From the NCBI GenBank assembly GCA_002449595.1, contig DJXE01000127.1, forward strand, positions 1-7,859: a stretch of DNA of 7,859 nt, read 5' to 3'. A program made the position numbers and the translations under genes. This document shows, piece by piece, positions 1-5,880 of the stretch (positions are counted from its first letter, which is position 1; the number at the start of each line of letters is the position of its first letter). Under the pieces are notes generated by a model. That model was not told where the DNA came from. It saw only the letters and a program-made list of their open reading frames with translations, and searched no databases. This DNA comes from Lachnospiraceae bacterium UBA7012 (GTDB lineage: Bacteria > Bacillota > Clostridia > Lachnospirales > Lachnospiraceae).

Positions 1-51
1 CCGGCCGCGTTGGCATTAGAATACCGGCCGCGCCTGATGGGTGAGGAGTGA
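1..51 (+). CDS. 3' end of an upstream gene, possibly ruvA (partial)
   Basis: Reading frame 1 is open from the window edge to a TGA at 49-51 and encodes the last 16 residues of a protein, ending RLMGEE. The stop overlaps the Shine-Dalgarno region of ruvB, which suggests translational coupling. In many bacteria the gene directly before ruvB is ruvA, so ruvA is the natural guess. That guess rests on position only, because the short tail has no recognisable RuvA domain III motif. The other two forward frames also close within 44 bases, so the choice of frame is not certain. Confidence 0.35.
   Translation, partial: PAALALEYRPRLMGEE
42..48 (+). promoter_or_regulatory. Ribosome binding site that decides the ruvB start
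   Basis: The purine-rich GAGGAG at 43-48 lies ten bases before the ATG at 59 and overlaps the stop codon of the preceding frame. An in-frame GTG at 41 would lie at or before this site and has no Shine-Dalgarno sequence of its own. This favours the ATG at 59 as the true ruvB start. Confidence 0.55.
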
Positions 52-58
52 CGAGCGC

Positions 59-1069
59 ATGGAACGCCGCATGATAGAGACGACATTCACCGAGGAGGAC
101 AAGGGGATCGAGGGGTCCCTGCGGCCGCAGAAACTCGATGACTATATTGGGCAAAAGAAGATCCGGGACAGCATCGCGATCTCGATCGAGGCCGCGAAGC
201 AAAGAGGGGAGCCGCTGGACCACGTCCTGCTCTACGGCCCGCCCGGACTTGGCAAGACGACGCTGTCGGGGATCATCGCCAATGAGATGGGCGTGAACAT
301 CCGCGTCACCAGCGGCCCGGCGATCGAGAAGCCGGGAGAGATGGCCGCCATCCTGAACGGCCTCAAGGAAGGGGACGTGCTGTTCATCGACGAGATCCAC
401 CGGCTGAACAAGCAGGTGGAGGAGGTCCTGTATCCCGCGATGGAGGACTTCGCGATCGACATCCTGATCGGCAAGGGCGCCGCCGCGAAGTCGATCCGCC
501 TGGAACTGCCGAAGTTCACGCTGATCGGTGCGACGACGCGCGCAGGACTATTGTCTGCGCCGCTCCGCGACCGCTTCGGCCTGATCCACCGGCTCGAGTA
601 CTACACGAATGAGGAACTGGAGACCATTCTGCTTCACTCCGCCAAGGTGCTCGAGGTGGAACTGGAGAAGAAGGGCGCGGCCGAAATGGCGAAGAGAAGC
701 CGCGGCACGCCGCGTCTCGCGAACCGGATGCTCCGGAGAGTCCGCGACTACGCGCAGGTCTGCTACGACGGCGTGATCACCGAGCAGGTCGCGAAGACGG
801 CGCTCGACATCATGGACGTCGACAAGATGGGCCTCGACCGCTCCGACCGGAACTTCCTCCTCGCCCTGATCGAGAAGTTCGGCGGCGGCCCGGCGGGACT
901 GGACACGCTCGCGGCCTCGATCGGAGAGGACGCCGGCACGATCGAAGATGTGCTGGAGCCTTATCTTCTGCAGCATGGACTCATTAACCGCACGCCGCGT
1001 GGACGCGTGGCGACGCCCGCGGCCTACCGGCACCTCGGACTCGACGTCCCGGAGGGGGCAGGAGCGTGA
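59..1069 (+). CDS. ruvB: Holliday junction branch migration DNA helicase RuvB
   Basis: RuvB is the hexameric AAA+ ATPase that, with RuvA, drives branch migration of Holliday junctions during recombinational repair; RuvC then cleaves them. From the ATG at 59 the protein has 336 residues, normal for the family. Visible motifs are Walker A GPPGLGKT (60-67), Walker B LFIDEIH (108-114), sensor 1 TTRAG (159-163), PLRDRFG (168-174) carrying the probable arginine finger R170, sensor 2 GTPR (216-219), and the C-terminal winged-helix segment INRTPRGRV (309-317). The N-terminus [14 protein letters not shown] resembles clostridial RuvB starts, which supports ATG 59. An in-frame GTG at 41 would add six residues. 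No key residue is missing. The 90-base gap to zapA suggests that the next gene has its own promoter. Confidence 0.97.
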   Translation: MERRMIETTFTEEDKGIEGSLRPQKLDDYIGQKKIRDSIAISIEAAKQRGEPLDHVLLYGPPGLGKTTLSGIIANEMGVNIRVTSGPAIEKPGEMAAILNGLKEGDVLFIDEIHRLNKQVEEVLYPAMEDFAIDILIGKGAAAKSIRLELPKFTLIGATTRAGLLSAPLRDRFGLIHRLEYYTNEELETILLHSAKVLEVELEKKGAAEMAKRSRGTPRLANRMLRRVRDYAQVCYDGVITEQVAKTALDIMDVDKMGLDRSDRNFLLALIEKFGGGPAGLDTLAASIGEDAGTIEDVLEPYLLQHGLINRTPRGRVATPAAYRHLGLDVPEGAGA

Positions 1070-1078
1070 AAAAGATGC

Positions 1079-1107
1079 TTCATCCGCGGAAGGTTTCGTA
1101 GTATTAT
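1079..1107 (+). promoter_or_regulatory. Possible sigma-A-type promoter for zapA
   Basis: The gap between ruvB and zapA contains an AT-rich patch in otherwise GC-rich DNA. TATTAT at 1102-1107 matches five of six bases of the -10 consensus. TTCATC at 1079-1084, with a 17-base spacer, is a poor -35 element. TTTATA at 1119-1124 is an alternative -10. This call rests on base composition and motif only. Confidence 0.3.
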
Positions 1108-1159
1108 TTAGGGTAGTGTTTATAGCGGGACTCCGGGCGGGTCTCATTCAGGAGGGGTC

Positions 1160-1582
1160 ATGTCAACAGAAAAAACGGATGCCGAAGTCATCATCGGCGG
1201 CAAAGTATATACACTCAGCGGATATGAGAGCGAAGAATACCTGCAGAAGATCGCGTCCTACCTGAACGCGAAGATCTCCGAGCTGGAGAAGGACGAGGGC
1301 TACAAGAGGCTGCCGCTCGATCTCCAGACCGTGCTCATGCAGATCAATCTCGCGGACGACTACTTCAAGATGCAGAAGCAGAACAACCTCCTGAAGGAAG
1401 AGGCCGCGCAGAAGGAGAAGGACCTGTACGACATCAAGCACGAGCTCATCTCCACGCAGATCAAGATGGAGAACGCGGAGAAGAGCCTGAAGGCACTGCA
1501 GGAGACAAGCGGCGAGGACGCGAAGAAGATCATCCGTCTGGAGACGGAACTCAGTTCGCTGAAAGGCAGCGCGAAGAACTGA
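1160..1582 (+). CDS. zapA: Cell division protein ZapA
   Basis: ZapA binds FtsZ in the cytoplasm and cross-links protofilaments, stabilising the Z-ring at the division site. The 140-residue product has the expected architecture. A small N-terminal globular head (about 8-45) contains VIIGGKVYTLSGYESEEYLQ. A helical segment (about 52-75, LPLDLQTVLMQINLADDYFK) follows. A long, highly charged coiled coil (about 76-137) is rich in Lys, Glu, Leu and Gln. It is longer than the roughly 85-110 residues typical of many ZapA proteins, the excess lying in the coiled coil, as is common in Clostridia. AGGAGG at 1150-1155 lies four bases before the ATG and supports this start. The downstream SEDS and PBP genes fit a division role. 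No enzymatic motif is expected or seen. Confidence 0.9.
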   Translation: MSTEKTDAEVIIGGKVYTLSGYESEEYLQKIASYLNAKISELEKDEGYKRLPLDLQTVLMQINLADDYFKMQKQNNLLKEEAAQKEKDLYDIKHELISTQIKMENAEKSLKALQETSGEDAKKIIRLETELSSLKGSAKN

Positions 1583-1637
1583 GTATTTCACAGAGTGCGG
1601 CGGCCGGGTCCGGACGTTCCGCGCACAAAAGAGACAG

Positions 1638-1675
1638 GAAACAGGAGGGCTGCCGTGAGGCGGCTCTTTCCTTTC
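1638..1675 (+). terminator. Terminator-like hairpin after zapA
   Basis: The core stem pairs AGGGCTGCC (1646-1654) with GGCGGCTCT (1659-1667) around the GNRA-type tetraloop GTGA (1655-1658), using two G-U wobbles. A lower stem can pair GAAA (1638-1641) with TTTC (1672-1675) across a small internal loop. A pyrimidine-rich tract (TTTCCTTTC, 1667-1675) follows the core. Its position 64 bases after the zapA stop suits a rho-independent terminator. The tract is not a clean run of T, so termination may be partial, or the hairpin may be a leader structure for the next gene. Confidence 0.5.
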
Positions 1676-1682
1676 AGGGCGG

Positions 1683-1698
1683 CGGTTCCCGGGAACCG
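1683..1698 (+). repeat. Perfect 16-bp palindrome upstream of the U32 gene
   Basis: CGGTTCCCGGGAACCG is its own reverse complement over all 16 bases. As RNA it could form a six-base-pair stem with a CCGG loop. It ends 29 bases before the U32 start codon and 12 bases before the AAGGAG ribosome binding site. It could be an operator for a dimeric regulator or a leader hairpin. The sequence alone does not decide between these. Confidence 0.45.
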
Positions 1699-1727
1699 GA
1701 GGCCGGAAATAAGGAGAAGTTGATCGA

Positions 1728-4061
1728 ATGGTTGGAGAACTGCTTGCGCCTGCGGGCAGCATGGAAGCTTTTAAAGGTGCGGTCGCAGCCGGCGCGGACG
1801 CCGTGTACCTGGCGGGACAGCGCTTCGGCGCGCGCGCCTACGCGAATAATTTCACGCAGGAAGAACTCGGGGAGGCGCTCGACTACGCCCATCTCTTCGG
1901 GAAAAGGATCTATCTGACAGCCAACGTCCTCACGAGAGAAAGTGAGCTGGAAGAGACGGTGGCGTTCGTCCGGTCCATGTACGAGCGCGGCCTCGACGGC
2001 GTGATCGTCCAGGATCTCGGCGTATTAAGGAGACTCCACGAAGCCTGCCCCGGCCTGCCGCTGCACGCGAGCACCCAGATGTCCTCTGCGACGAAGGAGG
2101 CGGTGCATCTCCTGAAGGAGCTCGGCGCCGTGCGCATCGTGCCCGCGCGGGAGCTGTCCCTCGAAGAGATCAAACTGATGAAGGCGGAAGGCATCGAGAT
2201 CGAGGCCTTCATCCACGGCGCGATGTGCTACGCCTACTCGGGCAGATGCCTGTTCTCATCCTTCCTCGGCGGAAGGAGCGGGAACCGCGGCAGATGCGCC
2301 GGCCCCTGCCGGCTGCCGTATGACGTCCTTTCCGGTGGAGAGACCACCTCACAGGGCGGTCGCGGAAACCGCGGGGATCGGAAGCAAAGCCCGGCTGACG
2401 GGCGGGGCCGTGCCTCCGACAGCTATCCGCTCTCGATGAAGGACATGTACGTCCTTCCCATCCTGCCGGAACTGATGGACGCCGGGATCGACTCCTTCAA
2501 GATCGAAGGAAGAATGAAGAGCCCGGAGTACGCCGCCGGCGTCACGTCCGTCTACCGCAAATACATTGACCGGTATTACGAGTGGGACCGCAAGGGACGG
2601 CCTCAGCCGTGGAAGGTCGACCCGGAAGACGAAGACATGCTGCGGCATCTCTATATCCGCGCGGAGCTCTCCGGCGGCTACTATCACGTGAGAAACGGCC
2701 GCTCGATGGTGACGATCGACAAGCCCGGCTACGCGGGCACGGACGACGACCTCGTGAAGAAGATCCGCGAGCAGTACCTGTCGAAGCCCCTTCAGCTGCC
2801 TGCAGACGGCGAGGCGGCGTTCATCCCCGGCGCGCCGGCGCAGCTGACGGTCTGGACGAAAGAAGGCATCACCGCCTCCGCGTCCGGCGACATCGTGCAG
2901 GAGGCGCTGAGCCGCCCGCTCACGGCGGAGCAGATCGAAGAGAGACTGCGCAAGACCGGCGGTTCCTTCTTCCAATTTGACAATCTCTCCGTCTCGGCGG
3001 GGCATGATATTTTCCTGCCGGTCAGCAGCCTGAACGCGCTCCGGAGAAGCGCGCTGGAGAACCTCTACGCCGCGTGCCGCGAGGCGGATGCGGCTGAGCG
3101 GAGTGCCCGGCGGCAGGAGGCCGGCCAGGCCAGTCAGAACAAGGCGGAAGGCCTGGGTGGCGAAGAGCAGAACCTCGGCAGCGAAGAACGAAACGATCAG
3201 GGTAGGAACAGCGAAGATCGCGGGGCGCAGAAACTTTGGTGCGCGGTCACGAATGCAGCGCAGGCCAAGGCAGTCCTCGCGAAGAAGCCGGACGTCCTGG
3301 TCCTCGACTACGACGCGCTGCGGGAGGAGTCCGCGGAGACGTCGGACGGGACGAAGAGATATCTCGGCTTCCCCCAGATCTTCCGGGATGGGTCGCGGAG
3401 ATGGATGGAACAGGCCTGTGATAGCCTAAAGCGAGGCGCGTTTGACGGCGCGTTCGTGCGCACGGTGGAAGAACTCGTCTTCCTGCGGGAGCACGGCTAT
3501 ACCGGCAGCATCGTCACGGACCACTCCGTCTACTGCTGGAACAGCTCCTCCGCGAAGGTCATCGGGCGGTACGCGGACGGCAGCGTCGTTCCGCTGGAGC
3601 TCGCAGGACCGGAGTGCGCGCAGCTCTATGAAAAGATCTCCGGAGAAGCGATCCTGACGGTCTACGGCCGCGCGCCGATGATGATCAGCGCGGGCTGTGT
3701 CCGGAAGACTTCGGGACAGTGTAAAGGAAACGGGGACGCGTTCCTGCAGATCCGGGACCGGATGGGAGAGACCTTCCCGGTGCGCTGTGTCTGCGGCAGG
3801 GACCGCGACCTGTGCCACAATGTGATCTTCAACAGCGTTCCGCTCTCGCTCCACGCTGCGCTCTCGGACAGCGCGGTGCGCGCCGCGGACGGCCTTCTCG
3901 TGTGCTTCACGGACGAGGCGCCGGCGCTCGCGGGCGAGATCGCGGCATACTATCGGAACGGGATGCCGGGGCGCGATGGAAGTGCGGAGCCCGGCGCAGA
4001 TCGCAAGCCGTTCCCGGTAGAGAAATACACGACGGGACATTACAGAAAGGGAGCACTCTGA
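1728..4061 (+). CDS. U32-family protein with DUF3656 architecture (probable RNA-modifying Fe-S protein)
   Basis: Most members of this family are annotated as peptidases or collagenases. The characterised relatives RlhA and TrhP hydroxylate RNA, and UbiU/UbiV hydroxylate quinone precursors, using a four-cysteine iron-sulfur site. The N-terminus GELLAPAG and the barrel-like region to about 290 are typical. The signature EAFIHGAMCYAYSGRC leads into cysteines 167, 174, 190 and 194 (C-x6-C-x15-C-x3-C), the likely cluster ligands. A DUF3656-like region covers about 360-450. A second U32-like half (about 503-730) has cysteines 657, 665, 687, 689 and 696. At 777 residues it fits the long clostridial form, helped by low-complexity inserts near 203-232 and 452-502. 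AAGGAG at 1711-1716 supports the ATG at 1728. No signal peptide is seen, so it is probably cytoplasmic. RNA hydroxylation is inferred; the substrate is unknown. Confidence 0.85.
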   Translation: MVGELLAPAGSMEAFKGAVAAGADAVYLAGQRFGARAYANNFTQEELGEALDYAHLFGKRIYLTANVLTRESELEETVAFVRSMYERGLDGVIVQDLGVLRRLHEACPGLPLHASTQMSSATKEAVHLLKELGAVRIVPARELSLEEIKLMKAEGIEIEAFIHGAMCYAYSGRCLFSSFLGGRSGNRGRCAGPCRLPYDVLSGGETTSQGGRGNRGDRKQSPADGRGRASDSYPLSMKDMYVLPILPELMDAGIDSFKIEGRMKSPEYAAGVTSVYRKYIDRYYEWDRKGRPQPWKVDPEDEDMLRHLYIRAELSGGYYHVRNGRSMVTIDKPGYAGTDDDLVKKIREQYLSKPLQLPADGEAAFIPGAPAQLTVWTKEGITASASGDIVQEALSRPLTAEQIEERLRKTGGSFFQFDNLSVSAGHDIFLPVSSLNALRRSALENLYAACREADAAERSARRQEAGQASQNKAEGLGGEEQNLGSEERNDQGRNSEDRGAQKLWCAVTNAAQAKAVLAKKPDVLVLDYDALREESAETSDGTKRYLGFPQIFRDGSRRWMEQACDSLKRGAFDGAFVRTVEELVFLREHGYTGSIVTDHSVYCWNSSSAKVIGRYADGSVVPLELAGPECAQLYEKISGEAILTVYGRAPMMISAGCVRKTSGQCKGNGDAFLQIRDRMGETFPVRCVCGRDRDLCHNVIFNSVPLSLHAALSDSAVRAADGLLVCFTDEAPALAGEIAAYYRNGMPGRDGSAEPGADRKPFPVEKYTTGHYRKGAL

Positions 4062-4064
4062 CGG

Positions 4065-4078
4065 CGCGGCGCGCCGCG
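4065..4078 (+). repeat. 14-bp GC-only palindrome between the U32 and SEDS genes
   Basis: CGCGGCGCGCCGCG is perfectly self-complementary and fills much of the 31-base gap between the U32 stop and the SEDS start. It lies directly against the weak GGAG (4078-4081) that probably serves the SEDS gene. In RNA it could fold and reduce ribosome access. In DNA this GC-rich, chance self-complementarity is also plausible. No T-run follows, so it is not a conventional terminator. Confidence 0.3.
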
Positions 4079-4092
4079 GAGCGGTAGAAGAC

Positions 4093-5880
4093 ATGCGGGT
4101 ATATGTGCTCGCCTTATCAAAATATCTGATTGCAGGGGACCTGATGCTTTTCGCGCTGCTGTCCGTGTTCCTTCTGCGCGCCCGGATCGAGGCGGTGCGC
4201 AGCGGGGAGAGCGACGGATACCGCGCATTCAGCGGCGTGCTGGGAGGCGTCCAGATCGCGCTGATCGTCATCTTCATGGGCGCGTCCTACGGAACGCTGG
4301 GCGCCGCGATGAAGCTGAGGAGCTATTTCTATCTGGGAGGGCTGCAGGCGGCGGTCCTGCTCGGAGCATGTCTTTTGTTCCGCCTGCTCTTTGAGAAGGG
4401 GGACCACCTCCTGTTCCGGAATATGTGCATGATGCTCGCGGTGGGAACGGTCATCCAGACGCGCCTGTCGCTGTACCTCGCGGTGCGCCAGTTCGCGATC
4501 GTGACGATCTGCCTCGCGGCCGCGCTGCTTCTTCCTTTTCTTAGAAAAGCGCTCGACGGGCTGCGTGAATTTACGCTCCTGACCGGCGGACTGGGAATTG
4601 TCTTACTTGCGGCGGTGCTGCTCCTCGGGACTGCAACCAACGGCTCCAAGCTGACCTGGTCCTTCTTCGGCGTGACGTTCCAGCCCTCGGAGTTCGCGAA
4701 GCTCACGTTCCTGTTCTTTGCGGCCGCCTCCCTGGCGGAGCAGACGGAGAACGAGCGGCGCAAGGATCTCATCATCGCGGCGGTCGGACTCGCGCACGTC
4801 GGGATCCTCATTCTCTCGAGAGACCTCGGGAGCGGCGCGATCTTCTATGCGGCGCTCGTCCTCATGATGTTCGTCGCGCGGGGGAGCTTCGCCTATCTTT
4901 TCACGGGCATCTTTGCCGGCGGCGCCGGCTTCCTGGTGTGCCTCGCCCTGTTCCGGCACGTGCGGGTGCGCATGCAGGCGTTCCTGGATCCCTGGAGCGT
5001 GATCGAGTCCGTGGGCTACCAGATCACGCAGTCCCTGTTCGCGATCAGCTACGGCGGCGTCTTCGGCGCAGGCCTGCGGCAGGGCGCGCCGGAGAACATT
5101 CCTTACGTTGAATCCGACTTCATCTTCGCGGCGATCGCGGAAGAGATGGGGCTCGCCGCCGCGGTGAGCCTGATCGTGATCTGCGTCATCTCATTTCTCC
5201 TGATCCTGTGGCTCGCCCTCAACATGGCGGACAAGTACTGCCAGATGCTGGCCTACGGCGCCGGCGTGATGTACATCTTCCAGACGTTCCTCACGATCGG
5301 CGGCGAGACGAAGTTCATCCCGCTGACCGGCGTGACGCTTCCCTTCGTGAGTTACGGCGGGAGCAGCGTGATGGCGTCCATCCTGCTTTTCACGATCGTC
5401 CAGATCATGGAGATCCTGCAGAAGGAGCGAATCGAAGCCTTCGAGGAGCGGTTCGAGAGAGAGCGGCGCGCCTCCGCAGGCCTGCCGCCGGAAGTCCCGG
5501 CGCCGGCCGAGGATATTTATGCAACAGATGATCTTCCTATTGAGGAGATATCTTTCGATAACATGCCTGAAGAGATGCCGGAACCGCAAATGGTGTCGAA
5601 CGGCAGACGTAAACCGGGATACCGCAGAGAAAACGGGAACCCGGGTGAATGGCGCAGGTCAGAATATCGAAGAGAAAATGAGAACCTGAGTGAACAGGAT
5701 GAGTGGCGAAGATCAGAATACCAAAGAAAGAATGATAATCTGGGTGAATCAGATGACCGGCGCAGACAGGATTACCGCAGAGAGGCGGACGAGCCGGTCG
5801 ATGCGGAAAGCTGGCGCGATCCGGATTATATTGATATGAGAGAATTCGGGGAGGTGACGTTCCATGAAGACGACTATTGA
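4093..5880 (+). CDS. SEDS-family peptidoglycan glycosyltransferase (FtsW/RodA/SpoVE)
   Basis: SEDS proteins polymerise lipid II into glycan strands at the membrane and work with a class B PBP. Family motifs are clear: FQPSEFAK (196-203), DLGSG (244-248), DPWSVIESVGYQITQSLFAISYGGVFGAGL (299-328), VESDFIFAAIAEEMG (339-353) and LTGVTLPFVSYGGSS (411-425). D342 matches the catalytic aspartate of RodA and FtsW. About 13 membrane segments can be seen by eye, roughly three of them (8-28, 49-68, 78-98) before the canonical core. A cytoplasmic tail of about 155 residues follows the last segment (near 438), so 595 residues is well above the usual 380-450. The tail carries five imperfect repeats. The GGAG at 4078-4081 is 11 bases from the ATG, a weak site. 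The last 17 bases overlap the PBP gene. FtsW, RodA and SpoVE cannot be separated from sequence alone; zapA nearby favours division. Confidence 0.93.
   Translation: MRVYVLALSKYLIAGDLMLFALLSVFLLRARIEAVRSGESDGYRAFSGVLGGVQIALIVIFMGASYGTLGAAMKLRSYFYLGGLQAAVLLGACLLFRLLFEKGDHLLFRNMCMMLAVGTVIQTRLSLYLAVRQFAIVTICLAAALLLPFLRKALDGLREFTLLTGGLGIVLLAAVLLLGTATNGSKLTWSFFGVTFQPSEFAKLTFLFFAAASLAEQTENERRKDLIIAAVGLAHVGILILSRDLGSGAIFYAALVLMMFVARGSFAYLFTGIFAGGAGFLVCLALFRHVRVRMQAFLDPWSVIESVGYQITQSLFAISYGGVFGAGLRQGAPENIPYVESDFIFAAIAEEMGLAAAVSLIVICVISFLLILWLALNMADKYCQMLAYGAGVMYIFQTFLTIGGETKFIPLTGVTLPFVSYGGSSVMASILLFTIVQIMEILQKERIEAFEERFERERRASAGLPPEVPAPAEDIYATDDLPIEEISFDNMPEEMPEPQMVSNGRRKPGYRRENGNPGEWRRSEYRRENENLSEQDEWRRSEYQRKNDNLGESDDRRRQDYRREADEPVDAESWRDPDYIDMREFGEVTFHEDDY
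5602..5862 (+). repeat. Imperfect 54-bp tandem repeats coding the SEDS tail
   Basis: Five in-frame units cover residues 504-518 (short, 15 residues), 519-536, 537-554, 555-572 and 573-590. They are anchored by tyrosines at 510, 525, 543, 561 and 579, a spacing of 15, 18, 18 and 18. The best-preserved pair is EWRRSEYRRENENLSEQD and EWRRSEYQRKNDNLGESD. Their DNA (5647-5700 and 5701-5754) agrees at about 41 of 54 bases by hand alignment. The last unit is degenerate but keeps W574, R575, D578 and Y579. The units are rich in Arg, Glu and Asn and are likely disordered or helical, and cytoplasmic. Confidence 0.8.
5850..5857 (+). promoter_or_regulatory. Strong ribosome binding site for the PBP gene inside the SEDS gene
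   Basis: GGAGGTGA at 5850-5857 is an extended match to the 16S rRNA anti-Shine-Dalgarno sequence and lies six bases before the ATG at 5864. It sits wholly within the SEDS reading frame, whose stop is at 5878-5880. This fixes the PBP start and points to translational coupling of the two partners. Confidence 0.8.

Noticed and set aside
1..32. Nine-base direct repeat CCGGCCGCG at 1-9 and 24-32
   Set aside because: It is short, GC-only and lies in a probable coding tail; chance is enough to explain it.
548..1147. Open frames of about 200 codons on the - strand opposite ruvB and zapA (548-1147 and 1163-1762)
   Set aside because: Both are shadows of strongly coding + strand genes in GC-rich DNA, with Arg/Leu-rich low-information translations.
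948..1265. A + strand open frame of 105 codons spanning the end of ruvB and the start of zapA
   Set aside because: It is out of frame with both well-supported genes, and its translation is Arg/Ser-rich without homology features.
3426..4277. Open frame of 283 codons on the - strand across the U32/SEDS junction
   Set aside because: It lies opposite two real genes and the gap between them, has antisense-type composition and shows no family motif.
5602..5862. CRISPR-like regular repeat spacing
   Set aside because: The units are contiguous 54-bp in-frame coding repeats with no unique spacers, so this is a protein repeat.
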